NCBI RefSeq assembly: GCF_001574435.1
Contig: NZ_LOCN01000013.1
Span: 1 to 57,491, forward strand
Direction of reading: 5' to 3'
DNA: 57,491 nucleotides
Source: Moritella sp. JT01
GTDB taxonomy: Bacteria > Pseudomonadota > Gammaproteobacteria > Enterobacterales > Moritellaceae
The notes beneath the pieces were generated by a model. It worked only from the letters and a program-made list of their open reading frames with translations. It ran no database searches and was not told the DNA's origin. Positions 27,236 to 35,773 of this stretch are shown in pieces (within the stretch, counting starts at the first letter, position 1; each line of letters starts with the position of its first letter). The translations under genes and the position numbers were made by a program.

Positions 27236-28123
27236 ATGCCTATCTCTTATGTTGAACCCGTATTTCGTCCGCCGAGTGAATGGCGATCGTTGATCTTACA
27301 AGTCGCAAATGGTTGCTCTTGGAATAACTGCACTTTTTGCGATATGTATACGCAACCTCAGAAAAAATTTCGGGCTAAAAAGATAGCTGATATCGAAGCC
27401 GAAATTTTGAGTGTGGTTGCCAGCGGGCAAAAACATCAGCGCGTTTTCCTGGCTGATGGTGATGCCATGACATTACCGTTTAAACGGTTAAAAGAGATCT
27501 TGTTACTTATTCGTAAACACATGCCACATGTGCAAAGAGTCAGTGCATATTGCTTACCACGTAATATTAAAAGCAAATCATTAGCAGAGCTTTATGAGTT
27601 ATGTAATTTAGGTTTGGGCATTGTTTATGTTGGTTGTGAAAGCGGTGATGATGAGGTTCTCGCATTAGTAGAGAAAGGGGAGACTTATGATTCGCAACTT
27701 GACGCCCTGTACAAGCTGAAAGGTGCGGGTATTAAAACGTCAGTGATGATACTCAATGGTCTGGGAGGTACTGAGTTTACCGAGCAACATGCATTAAACT
27801 CTGCGCGCTTAATGAATGCTGCACAGCCTGACTATTTATCGACGTTAGTGGTGTCTTTTCCATTAGGGCAAGCTAAGTTTTCCCAAAATTTTGTTAATGG
27901 TTTCCAGTTACCTGATCAGCATGGCTTGTTTTTGGAAATGCAAATGTTGCTCGAAAATCTAGATCTAAAAAATACCGTGTTCAGATCTGATCACGCCTCT
28001 AACTACCTGTCTTTAAAAGGAACGTTAGGGAAGGATAAAGCACAGTTGTTAGCGCAAGTACGCAGTGCCATTGAAGCGCCAGAGCTGAGCCCGCTACGAA
28101 AAGAGTGGCAACGTGGATTGTAA
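27236..28123 (+). CDS. Radical SAM protein of unknown function
   Basis: A 295-residue radical SAM enzyme. The [4Fe-4S] site is VANGCSWNNCTFCDMY, a CX4CX2C spacing seen in a subgroup of COG1032-like proteins rather than the usual CX3CX2C. FLADGDAMTLPFKRLKEIL and GIVYVGCESGDDEVLALVEKGET correspond to SAM-binding and beta-barrel motifs of the family. There is no B12-binding or TRAM domain. I start at MPISYVEPVFRPPSEW because TGGA lies upstream and it removes an unlike 10-residue extension. The substrate is unknown; the gene stands alone. The 28124-28384 gap shows no other gene. Confidence 0.85.
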   Translation: MPISYVEPVFRPPSEWRSLILQVANGCSWNNCTFCDMYTQPQKKFRAKKIADIEAEILSVVASGQKHQRVFLADGDAMTLPFKRLKEILLLIRKHMPHVQRVSAYCLPRNIKSKSLAELYELCNLGLGIVYVGCESGDDEVLALVEKGETYDSQLDALYKLKGAGIKTSVMILNGLGGTEFTEQHALNSARLMNAAQPDYLSTLVVSFPLGQAKFSQNFVNGFQLPDQHGLFLEMQMLLENLDLKNTVFRSDHASNYLSLKGTLGKDKAQLLAQVRSAIEAPELSPLRKEWQRGL

Positions 28124-28384
28124 TTTTACGATTACAGGCATTGTCACAATAACAACATTAAGCGCTGCTATTATCACAACGTTAACAAAAATAGACTACA
28201 CAAGATGACAACCAGAAAGTGCGGTGCTATGGTTATATTTCAATAACGTTTATCTTATAATCACCAAGTAGTCGATAGCTTTTACCTATCAAAACGATTG
28301 TCTAAAGCAATTGGTTTAAGATTATATTTAATGTAAAAATTATGCCGTAAATAAGCAAATATTTAATTAATTTAGGAGATTAAA

Positions 28385-28987
28385 ATGGTTTTAGTAGGAC
28401 GTCAAGCACCAGACTTTACAGCTGCAGCAGTACTAGGTAACGGCGAAATCGTTGATAGCTTTAACTTTGCTGAATTCACTAAAGGTAAATCAGCGGTTGT
28501 ATTTTTCTACCCACTTGATTTCACATTTGTTTGCCCATCAGAGCTAATCGCTTTTGATCACCGTCTAGAAGAATTCCAAAAACGTGGTGTTGAAGTTATC
28601 GGTGTATCAATCGATTCACAATTCAGCCACAACGCTTGGCGTAACACTTCTATTGAAGATGGCGGTATCGGTCCAGTTAAATACCCACTAGTAGCAGACG
28701 TTAAACACGATATTTGTCAAGCATATGGTGTTGAACATCCAGAAGCTGGTGTGGCTTTCCGTGGTTCTTTCCTAATCGATACTAATGGCGTTGTTCGTCA
28801 CCAAGTTGTTAACGACCTTCCATTAGGCCGTAACATCGATGAAATGCTACGTATGGTTGATGCACTAAACTTCCACGAGAAAAACGGTGAAGTTTGTCCT
28901 GCACAATGGGAAGCTGGTAAAGAAGCAATGGAAGCATCTCCAGAAGGCGTTGCTAAATACCTAAGCAAAAATGCCAAAGGCCTATAA
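28385..28987 (+). CDS. Typical 2-Cys peroxiredoxin
   Basis: A 200-residue AhpC/Prx1-type peroxidase reducing hydrogen peroxide and organic peroxides. The peroxidatic cysteine is in FYPLDFTFVCPSELIAF (about residue 50) and the resolving cysteine in GEVCPAQWEAG. GGIG is present, like the GGLG motif of oxidation-sensitive enzymes, but the usual C-terminal YF pair is not obvious. Codon use is highly biased, suggesting abundant expression. TTAGGAGAT precedes the ATG. Reductant is probably thioredoxin, as no AhpF is nearby. Confidence 0.93.
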   Translation: MVLVGRQAPDFTAAAVLGNGEIVDSFNFAEFTKGKSAVVFFYPLDFTFVCPSELIAFDHRLEEFQKRGVEVIGVSIDSQFSHNAWRNTSIEDGGIGPVKYPLVADVKHDICQAYGVEHPEAGVAFRGSFLIDTNGVVRHQVVNDLPLGRNIDEMLRMVDALNFHEKNGEVCPAQWEAGKEAMEASPEGVAKYLSKNAKGL

Positions 28988-29025
28988 TTTATACTTAACT
29001 TATTAAGTAAAAATTAAGTCTAATA

Positions 29026-29057
29026 AAAAAGCCAATCTCAGTGAGATTGGCTTTTTA
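29026..29057. terminator. Bidirectional terminator between peroxiredoxin and cheX
   Basis: AAAAAGCCAATCTCA and its complement TGAGATTGGCTTTTT form a long stem with almost no loop. Flanking A and T runs let it serve both convergent genes. Confidence 0.92.
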
Positions 29058-29096
29058 GTATTGAATGATTTTTTTAAAAATAACGTTTAAGTTGAG

Positions 29097-29561
29097 TTAG
29101 CTATCAAAGCATATCTCAATAGACGCACTACCGAATGCACTGGTTAGTGGCAGTAATAATTTAGGCCCTTCTGCTTTGTGAGTAACGGTATGTCCTTTAC
29201 CTGATACCACAATCGGTGTCGACATATCAAAATCAAAGCCTTTATCAGCTAAAATACGCTTTGCACCACCTGTGACCATGTTGGTGATCTCACCTACCAT
29301 ATCAATGACTTCGGCGTCAATTTTAGCGGGTTTCTCACCCAGCATATTATTCATGATCGCTAAAGCTAATGACTCATCAAAGGTGAGTGAAAATGAGCCT
29401 TTTGCTTGCGTTGACATCATGCCCATGATACCAGTGATATCACCTTTGGCTTTATCATCTTTTTTAAGTCTTGGCTTACCGGGTGTTAATTCCACTTGTG
29501 CCATGGTATTTAATACATTTAATAAAGATGAGATAAATGGATTGATAAACTCTACGCGCAT
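29097..29561 (-). CDS. cheX: Chemotaxis phosphatase CheX-like protein
   Basis: A 154-residue CheC/CheX-family protein. MRVEFINPFISSLLNVLNTM at the start and the E-x3-N catalytic motif within VIDMVGEITNMVTGGAKRIL are family hallmarks. CheX dephosphorylates CheY-P or related receiver domains. The family also occurs as a stand-alone protein in Vibrio and Shewanella, acting on response regulators other than the main CheY. The gene lies 24 nt downstream of zur on the same strand and is probably cotranscribed, an unusual pairing. No other che gene is nearby, but the window has two chemoreceptors. Confidence 0.85.
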   Translation of the reverse strand: MRVEFINPFISSLLNVLNTMAQVELTPGKPRLKKDDKAKGDITGIMGMMSTQAKGSFSLTFDESLALAIMNNMLGEKPAKIDAEVIDMVGEITNMVTGGAKRILADKGFDFDMSTPIVVSGKGHTVTHKAEGPKLLLPLTSAFGSASIEICFDS

Positions 29562-29585
29562 AGTTTGTTGTTCCTGAAAATTTAA

Positions 29586-30035
29586 TTATTCACGACAATC
29601 AGCACAGATACCGTGTGCTTCGACTGTCTTAGTCGTAATTGCAAAACCGTGCTCATCGGCAAGTGATTGTAGTAACTCTTCTATTTCTTCATTATGTAAT
29701 TCAATAACACCACCACAACTCTTACATAAGAGTAGTTGAGAAGGGTGTTTTTCACCAAAATGTGGGCACAAAATAAATGCATTACTCGATTCTATTTTAT
29801 GAATAAAACCTTCTTCGAGTAGAAAATCGAGCGCGCGATAGACGGTCGGTGGTTTTGCGTTTGGTTCTAATTGCTGCAGCTGAGCAAGCAGATCGTAAGC
29901 GCTGATCATAGCGTTGTGCTGTGCCATTAACAGAAAAATTTGCTGCCTAATTGGGGTGAAGCGAACTGCACGAGTAATACAGAGTTGTTGTGCTCTATAG
30001 AGTAAATTGTTCGCTGAATCTGTCATAGGGATCAT
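29586..30035 (-). CDS. zur: Zinc uptake regulator Zur
   Basis: A 149-residue Fur-family repressor. The DNA-binding half contains TPIRQQIFLLMAQHNAMISAYDLLAQL and KPPTVYRALDFLLEEGFIHKIE. The C-terminal metal-binding half contains CPHFGEKHPSQLLLCKSCGGVIELH and ends HGICADCRE, giving the CXXC pairs of the structural zinc site (LLCKSCG and ICADC). This pattern and length resemble Zur rather than Fur. It should repress zinc importers when zinc is sufficient. A second ATG (30026) is an alternative start. Convergent to nothing and divergent from dusA, as in several gammaproteobacteria. Confidence 0.88.
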   Translation of the reverse strand: MIPMTDSANNLLYRAQQLCITRAVRFTPIRQQIFLLMAQHNAMISAYDLLAQLQQLEPNAKPPTVYRALDFLLEEGFIHKIESSNAFILCPHFGEKHPSQLLLCKSCGGVIELHNEEIEELLQSLADEHGFAITTKTVEAHGICADCRE

Positions 30036-30435
30036 TCAAGTAGCTGAGAAAGGATAATGCTAACACACTAGAAGGGCTTTTCTAATTGCAATACACTAAA
30101 AATAGCAAAGCAAGCGATCTTTATAGTGGTTTTGTGGGTGATTTATTGGATTACTTAACGTATTAATAAATTAGTGGTGGTTCAGTTTATAGTTGAGTTG
30201 CCACCTTTGGCATAAAAGATACTGTTTTCATCAGAGAACTCGCGTTGCCTTAAGCTAACGCGGGCTTGTGGTGGGGCCCCATTGTTGATCAAGATCTTTA
30301 TTTTTGAAAGTTCAGCGCGCAAGGTGTATGATCGCCCCCTTGTTTTTCGTCGTAGTTACCACGCTGCTGCACGAATTTAAAAGCAATTTAACGTAATTTA
30401 GCGCGACGCGCATCGAGATAAGAGATAATAAAGCA

Positions 30436-31428
30436 ATGACTAAGCCAGTTACCACCCGTGTTCATGCCCCTGGGCGTTTTTCTATTGCCCCTATGTTGGA
30501 TTGGACAGACCGTCATTGTCGTTACTTTCATCGCCTTCTGACCAAAAACACCTTACTGTATACAGAAATGGTGACAACCGGTGCAATCATTCACGGCCGA
30601 GGTGATTATCTTGCCTATAACCAAGAAGAGCACCCTGTGTCTTTGCAGTTAGGTGGCAGCAACCCGTTGGATCTGGCACAAAGCGCGAAATTGGCACAAG
30701 AACGTGGATATGACGAAATTAACCTGAACGTGGGTTGTCCGTCAGATCGGGTTCAAAGTGGTAAATTTGGTGCCTGTCTAATGGCGGAACCTATGCTGGT
30801 GGCGGATTGCGTTAAAGCGATGCAAGACGTCGTTGATATACCAATTACCGTTAAAACCCGTATTGGTATTGATGATCAAGATTCGTATGAATTTTTACAA
30901 ACATTTATCGATACCGTTGCGGCAACGGGTTGTAAAGACTTTACGTTACATGCTCGTAAAGCCTGGTTAAGTGGCTTAAGCCCGAAAGAAAACCGTGAGA
31001 TCCCAGAACTTAATTATCAACGTGTTTACGATATTAAGCAGGATTTTCCGGGATTGTTTATTGCGATCAACGGTGGCGTTAAAACGTTAGCAGAGACAGA
31101 GTCGCACCTTACGCACATTGATGGTGTGATGATGGGGCGTGAAGCGTATCATAATCCTTATTTATTGAGCCAAGTTGATGAACTTGTTTACGGTGCTGAG
31201 AAGTCGACTTATAGTCGTCATGATTATGCTGAAATGATGCTACCGTATATTGATAATCATATTCGCAATGGCGGGAGCTTAACGCATATTTATCGTCATA
31301 TATTGGGGTTGTTCCTTGGTCAGCCTGGCGCGAGAGCGTGGAAACGTTACTTAAGTGAACAAGGGCATAAAAAAGGGGCGGGTGTTGATGTTGTTGAAGC
31401 CGCGCTAAAGTTAGTGCCGAAATGCTAA
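30436..31428 (+). CDS. dusA: tRNA-dihydrouridine(20/20a) synthase DusA
   Basis: A 330-residue flavin enzyme reducing uridines in the D-loop of tRNAs. The FMN barrel begins [44 protein letters not shown] contains the catalytic cysteine; [10 protein letters not shown] and [11 protein letters not shown] are further FMN contacts. Length equals typical DusA. It is divergent from zur across about 400 nt. That gap contains no ORF or RNA I recognise, only AT-rich promoter-like sequence. Terminated by a strong hairpin. Confidence 0.95.
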   Translation: MTKPVTTRVHAPGRFSIAPMLDWTDRHCRYFHRLLTKNTLLYTEMVTTGAIIHGRGDYLAYNQEEHPVSLQLGGSNPLDLAQSAKLAQERGYDEINLNVGCPSDRVQSGKFGACLMAEPMLVADCVKAMQDVVDIPITVKTRIGIDDQDSYEFLQTFIDTVAATGCKDFTLHARKAWLSGLSPKENREIPELNYQRVYDIKQDFPGLFIAINGGVKTLAETESHLTHIDGVMMGREAYHNPYLLSQVDELVYGAEKSTYSRHDYAEMMLPYIDNHIRNGGSLTHIYRHILGLFLGQPGARAWKRYLSEQGHKKGAGVDVVEAALKLVPKC

Positions 31429-31453
31429 CGCATTGATTTAAAACTTCAAAAAT

Positions 31454-31492
31454 AAAAAAGCTTATTATGATTTATATAATAAGCTTTTTTTT
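31454..31492 (+). terminator. Rho-independent terminator of dusA
   Basis: AAGCTTATTAT and ATAATAAGCTT form an 11-bp stem, followed by eight T. Confidence 0.9.
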
Positions 31493-31611
31493 GTATGAAT
31501 TGTAAGAGTAAGGTTACTTATTAACTAATGTCTCTCGTTTGGGCTAGTTTATTCAGGTAGTATGAAAGCACTAATGCTAATGGTTTAATAAGATAAAGAT
31601 CCAAAAAATGG

Positions 31612-31638
31612 TCATGATTTTGATTATGAGGCCGATAA
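31612..31638 (+). promoter_or_regulatory. Flagellar sigma-28 (FliA) promoter
   Basis: GCCGATAA (31631-31638) is an exact match to the sigma-28 -10 element. TCATGATT (31612-31619), 11 nt upstream, resembles the -35 TCAAGTTT/TAAAGTTT. It lies about 110 nt before the chemoreceptor gene, so that receptor is likely expressed with the flagellum. Confidence 0.7.
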
Positions 31639-31748
31639 GCTATTAGGATTCTAAGGACGTTGTCCGATCTATAAGTTAGATCAGAGGGACGGGATTGGTA
31701 TTGTAATGATGCTATCAAACTAACTTGTAAACGCTACAGAGGTATTAA

Positions 31749-33368
31749 ATGGGACTATCAACCCAACTAAAAATTAAGCATAAAATCGGCATTCTTTCGG
31801 CGGTTGTTGTCGTTAGTTTTTTAACTTATCTTTTCGCGAATATTCTCGTTGTAAAAGAAAACAAAGAACGTTTATCACAATTGTCTGCTATTTATTATCC
31901 AGTACTTGAAGCCGCCACGATTAGTAACAGTAAAATTGCTGAATTAACGCAAGCAATTGAAACATCAGTCACGATTGGCGATGAAGATATGCTGCTGAGT
32001 GCAGACGATGTTTATGTTGATCTGATTGCGCAACTCGATTTAATTAATTCGATCCATCCCGATAAAAATCGTGAATTACTATTAATTAAAAATGAAGCGG
32101 CTGAATATTACAAATCAGCTAAATATTTGGCTAATGGCTTGATTAGTGGCTCGATTTCTATTGATAGCTTATCTGTATTAGCAGAGCGAAATAGTCTTAA
32201 ATTAGAAAAATTATTGGCGGAGCTGGATCAATTTAAACAAGACAGCCAATCTGACTTTACCGCGTTAATTGATGCCTCATTAGAAAGCTCAGATAGCAGC
32301 CGTAATAAAGGGATTTTATTGGGTGTTGGCGTTATTATTTTAGTGCTTGCAGTATGTTATTGGCTAACTGTGTCTATTACGGGTAGCATTCGTAAAGTAT
32401 CTGATTCTTTAAAAGAGATCGCACAAGGTGATGGTGATCTGACAATACGTATTGATTACACCAATAAAGATGAAATCGGTGACCTAGTGCATTGGTTTAA
32501 TCAGTTCTTGAATAAGCTGCATGGCAGTATCTCCGAAACTATCCAATCGATTGATTCGTTATCACAAGTGTCGACGCAATTAGCGGCATCAAGCAGCACG
32601 TCTAAATCTCGAATTCAAGAGCAAAGCAAGTCGATTGATCAGGTATCTCGCTCGATGAACGAAATGTTTGATACTGTCAGGCACATTGCTGATTATGCAT
32701 CTAATGCTTCTTTAGAAGCGAGTAGTGCAAACAAGGAAGCAGAGACCGGAACCGTGGTTGTAGAGAAGACCATTGAAGCCATACACGACCTGGCTAATGA
32801 GGTTAAAACAGCATCAAAAGTGATTGACGAATTAGACTCTCATACTAGTAATGTAGGGGTTATTCTTGACACTATCCGTGGTATCGCCGATCAGACCAAT
32901 CTGTTAGCATTAAATGCTGCCATTGAAGCGGCGCGTGCGGGCGAACAAGGACGTGGTTTTGCTGTAGTTGCTGATGAAGTACGGACTTTAGCATCTCGCA
33001 CACAAGACTCAACCCAAGAGATCCAACAAGTACTGGAAGAATTGCAACGCGCTTCACGAGGTGCTGTGGAAGCGATGCAACGTGGGATGAGTAAAGCGGA
33101 GATAGGCGTAGAGCAATCATCAAGTGCGAGTGACTCTCTCATCAGTATTTCGAGTAAAGTTGAAGCGATTAACGTAGTCAACGAGCAAATTGCGTCGGCG
33201 ACGGAAGAGCAAGCGCAAACCAGCAAATTGATAAATGGTTATATCGATGAAACCCATGCGATAGCAACAAAAGTATCCCAAGATACCGAAGTGCTTGACG
33301 AGATAACACGCGCTATCGAGGTTGCAACACAACATTTAAGGCAAGCGACAAATCAATTTAGTGTGTAG
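31749..33368 (+). CDS. Transmembrane methyl-accepting chemotaxis protein
   Basis: A 539-residue chemoreceptor. One membrane helix is at about residues 13-33 and a second at about 188-210, enclosing a roughly 155-residue, mostly helical periplasmic sensor domain rich in Glu, Ser and Leu. A HAMP domain follows ([39 protein letters not shown]). The signalling tip is [41 protein letters not shown] near residue 380, ending in a methylated helix. No C-terminal CheR-docking pentapeptide is seen. The ligand is unknown. A sigma-28-like promoter lies upstream. The porin and phosphate-binding-like genes just downstream suggest a linked nutrient. Confidence 0.92.
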   Translation: MGLSTQLKIKHKIGILSAVVVVSFLTYLFANILVVKENKERLSQLSAIYYPVLEAATISNSKIAELTQAIETSVTIGDEDMLLSADDVYVDLIAQLDLINSIHPDKNRELLLIKNEAAEYYKSAKYLANGLISGSISIDSLSVLAERNSLKLEKLLAELDQFKQDSQSDFTALIDASLESSDSSRNKGILLGVGVIILVLAVCYWLTVSITGSIRKVSDSLKEIAQGDGDLTIRIDYTNKDEIGDLVHWFNQFLNKLHGSISETIQSIDSLSQVSTQLAASSSTSKSRIQEQSKSIDQVSRSMNEMFDTVRHIADYASNASLEASSANKEAETGTVVVEKTIEAIHDLANEVKTASKVIDELDSHTSNVGVILDTIRGIADQTNLLALNAAIEAARAGEQGRGFAVVADEVRTLASRTQDSTQEIQQVLEELQRASRGAVEAMQRGMSKAEIGVEQSSSASDSLISISSKVEAINVVNEQIASATEEQAQTSKLINGYIDETHAIATKVSQDTEVLDEITRAIEVATQHLRQATNQFSV

Positions 33369-33419
33369 TGAGTAATGACAATTTGCTTGCTACACGAAAT
33401 TTCTAAGGAGAGAAATTTT

Positions 33420-33563
33420 ATGAGCAAGCAAATTGCTATTGATGGATCAAACATTTTATCAAAAACAGTTAGATCAACCCTATTACAGAACACCACCGCA
33501 ACACTATCTTTAGCTGCTTGTATTTCAGCAGCGCTATTCTCAACCTATACCTCGGCAGAGTAA
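33420..33563 (+). CDS. Small hypothetical protein, 47 residues
   Basis: A 47-codon ORF preceded by an excellent ribosome site (TAAGGAGAG, 8 nt before ATG) and 51 nt after the chemoreceptor stop. The N-terminal half is polar (MSKQIAIDGSN); residues 26-42 are small and hydrophobic (LSLAACISAALFSTYTS) and could form one short membrane segment or the core of a signal peptide. It stops four residues after the hydrophobic part, so it could be a true small membrane protein or the remnant of a larger exported one. I recognise no family. Confidence 0.45.
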   Translation: MSKQIAIDGSNILSKTVRSTLLQNTTATLSLAACISAALFSTYTSAE

Positions 33564-33675
33564 CTACGTCGCGTTCAATTACTCGACTTATCTAGTGCTA
33601 CCCCGTTAACTTCCTTGTTTGTTTTATATGCGTATAGCGTATGTTTAGAGTAATTATACAACATTTTTGTAAGCG

Positions 33676-33695
33676 GGTGTCACCTCACCTGTGAC
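33676..33695. promoter_or_regulatory. Inverted repeat upstream of first porin gene
   Basis: GTCAC (33679-33683) and GTGAC (33691-33695) form an inverted repeat with a 7-nt spacer, about 110 nt before the porin start. It could be an operator. It is not a good CRP or Pho box. The rest of the 33564-33806 gap shows no gene. Confidence 0.25.
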
Positions 33696-33806
33696 CTCTG
33701 TTATCTTAGTATAAGTTATTGTTTGGAATGGCTATATTCATCTTTATATATTTTTATTATGAGGTGAGTAAGTCATTTATATTCGTTATATACCTAGGAT
33801 AGATGG

Positions 33807-34991
33807 ATGAAAAAAGTATTTACGTTGTTACCACTGGCTGTAGTTTGTGCAACGCAATTTGCTCATGCAGCAACGGATGCAGAGCGCCTAGCGCAAGTTG
33901 AACAAGAGCTTGCGATGTTACAAGAACAAAATGAGTATGATTCATTAGGCGATCGTATGTCTATTAATGGCTTCTTTACCGGTAAAATGGTTGCCGCTAA
34001 TAATGATGCTGGTTTTGAACATGCCACTACTAACCCAAACTTTGGCGACGGTAGTAAATTGGGTCTGCAAGGTACATTTGCGATTTCAGATCAAACTCAA
34101 GTCGTCGCTCAAATTGTTGGTCGTGGCTCAGATGGTTGGACACCTGAAATGGAATGGGCTTTTTTAAGTCACGATTTTGATAACGGTTTCTTGGCGCGTG
34201 TGGGTCGCTTACGTTTACCGCTATATATGTATTCTGACTTTTTAGAAGTGGGCTATGCACAACCTTGGGCAACACCTCCTGCTGATGTTTATACCATTGC
34301 ACCTATTACCTCATTTAATGGCGTTGATGTTACGTATCAACGCGATGTGGGTGAAGCGACACTGGCGCTGCAAGCAAGTTACGGTAATGACAGTTCATCG
34401 GGCGAAGATAACTCAGTGGGTACTGATGTTGATTTTAGCGATATTGCCGGTCTATCTGCAACATTAAGTTATGAAGAGTGGGTATTTCGCGGGACTTATT
34501 TCCAAACCGATTTAAATTCGAAAGATACAGGATTGCCTTTACTTGGTGCATTCGAAAAGGATAAAGCTCAGTTTATTGGTGCCGGTATTAGCTATGATAA
34601 CGGTTCGTTAATTGCTATTTCAGAATATACCATATCAAAAGTAGAAGGTGCGTATGCGGACACTGAGTCTGCTTATATTACACTAGGTTATCGCATTGAG
34701 GCTTTCACTCCGTATGTGAGTTATTCTTATTTGAAAACCACGGATGATGAGAAGCGTGCAGGAAGTCCTCCTGATATGGCGTTACTTAATTGGCAGCGTA
34801 CGACTTATAGTGCAGGTACACGTTATGATATTAGCGCTAATTTAGCGTTAAAACTAGATGTAACCTATGCGGATGATTTTGGTGATACGAGCGGTGCGTT
34901 AACATCAAACATTGATTCTAAAACGTATGCGAATACGCAAGAATTCGACGACACTATCGTTTATACCGTTTCTTTTGACGCTGTATTTTAA
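33807..34991 (+). CDS. Outer-membrane porin-like protein, copy 1
   Basis: A 394-residue outer-membrane beta-barrel candidate. The signal peptide MKKVFTLLPLAVVCATQFAHA is followed by a short coiled segment (ERLAQVEQELAMLQEQNEY), as in several trimeric porins. The barrel part has alternating aromatic and polar strands (MSINGFFTGKMV, LGLQGTFAISDQTQVVAQIV, EWVFRGTYFQTD) and ends with phenylalanine (VSFDAVF), the signal for BAM insertion. It is highly similar to the copy at 35774. It is followed after 11 nt by a phosphate-binding-like periplasmic protein. Solute unknown; the partner suggests an anion such as phosphate. Confidence 0.82.
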   Translation: MKKVFTLLPLAVVCATQFAHAATDAERLAQVEQELAMLQEQNEYDSLGDRMSINGFFTGKMVAANNDAGFEHATTNPNFGDGSKLGLQGTFAISDQTQVVAQIVGRGSDGWTPEMEWAFLSHDFDNGFLARVGRLRLPLYMYSDFLEVGYAQPWATPPADVYTIAPITSFNGVDVTYQRDVGEATLALQASYGNDSSSGEDNSVGTDVDFSDIAGLSATLSYEEWVFRGTYFQTDLNSKDTGLPLLGAFEKDKAQFIGAGISYDNGSLIAISEYTISKVEGAYADTESAYITLGYRIEAFTPYVSYSYLKTTDDEKRAGSPPDMALLNWQRTTYSAGTRYDISANLALKLDVTYADDFGDTSGALTSNIDSKTYANTQEFDDTIVYTVSFDAVF

Positions 34992-35002
34992 GGAAAGTAA
35001 AA

Positions 35003-35416
35003 GTGAAATTTTTAGCTAAAATCGTACTTACGACAGCGTTATTTTCGGGTGTTGCACAAGCTGGATTGGTTGTTATTGTTAATCCGTCAGGTCCGGATAC
35101 ATTATCTAAATCACAGGTTTCTAAGCTGTATTTAGGTAAGTCTAAAAGGTTACCGAGTGGTGAGAAAGTTAAAGTGTTCGAGCGCGCTAATGGCAGTGCA
35201 GAACGTCAAGCGTTTCATGCTGCGATAACAGGAAAGAGTGAGTCTCAGTTACAAGCGTATTGGTCGCGTCTTATTTTTACTGGCAAAGGCAAACCGCCTA
35301 AAATATTAGGTTCGGCATCATTAATCAAAAATCAGGTTGCAGCGAATTCTGCGGCGATTGGTTATATTGACGAAGCTGACGTTGATGGTTCTGTTAAAGT
35401 GTTATTCAAGCTTTAA
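35003..35416 (+). CDS. Short periplasmic phosphate-binding-like protein, copy 1
   Basis: A 137-residue secreted protein (signal peptide ending VAQA-GLV). It resembles the N-terminal lobe of PstS-type binding proteins (PBP-like domain): VVIVNPSGPDTLSKSQVSKLYLGKSKRLPSGEKV, then ERQAFHAAITGKSESQLQAYWSRLIFTGKGKPP and AAIGYIDEADVD. A full PstS is about twice as long, so it is a one-lobe form. Such stand-alone proteins are known in marine gammaproteobacteria, but their role is unclear. It follows the porin by 11 nt (AAGGAAAG ribosome site), so the two form an operon. No ABC transporter is adjacent. Confidence 0.72.
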   Translation: MKFLAKIVLTTALFSGVAQAGLVVIVNPSGPDTLSKSQVSKLYLGKSKRLPSGEKVKVFERANGSAERQAFHAAITGKSESQLQAYWSRLIFTGKGKPPKILGSASLIKNQVAANSAAIGYIDEADVDGSVKVLFKL

Positions 35417-35446
35417 CGTCTTGATTTAATGCTTTGTATTTTTAAC

Positions 35447-35477
35447 ATGCCGTGCTTTATGCGCGGTATTTTTTTAT
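35447..35477 (+). terminator. Rho-independent terminator of first porin module
   Basis: ATGCCGTGC pairs with GCGCGGTAT (two wobbles) around TTTAT, followed by seven T. It closes the first porin/binding-protein module. Confidence 0.8.
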
Positions 35478-35628
35478 CTGATTCTGTATTTTGATAGCAT
35501 GATTGTTATCAACTTGTTGGTTATCGCGTTGGTGGTATTTAAAATCAGTAGGTTAAATGGTAGCCCTTAGAAGTAAATTGCAATAAGTTCAACTTAAATA
35601 CTGATGATTTCATCACAACTTGTCTCTG

Positions 35629-35644
35629 TGTGATCTATATCACG
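35629..35644. promoter_or_regulatory. CRP (cAMP receptor protein) site upstream of second porin
   Basis: TGTGATCTATATCACG matches the CRP consensus TGTGA-N6-TCACA at nine of ten core positions and is nearly palindromic. It lies about 130 nt before the second porin start in a 356-nt gap that otherwise holds only the preceding terminator and AT-rich sequence. Carbon-source control of this copy is likely. The first copy has no equivalent site. Confidence 0.75.
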
Positions 35645-35773
35645 CAAGTAAACTCGATAACCATCAACAATCCCGTCATACTAATGAATTGATTAATAGT
35701 AAGTTTATATGTTTTACGGCGACTTGCTGATAAATTCCATATGGATGAAATGTTTAATACAAGGAGTGTTTTG

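Noticed and set aside
31500-31748. Cyclic-di-GMP riboswitch before the chemoreceptor
   Set aside because: Such riboswitches are common before marine chemoreceptors, but the conserved core sequence is not visible here.
33679-33700. Pho box upstream of first porin
   Set aside because: CTGTGAC and CTGTTAT are present but 9 bp apart instead of 11 and both are imperfect; not reported as a PhoB site.
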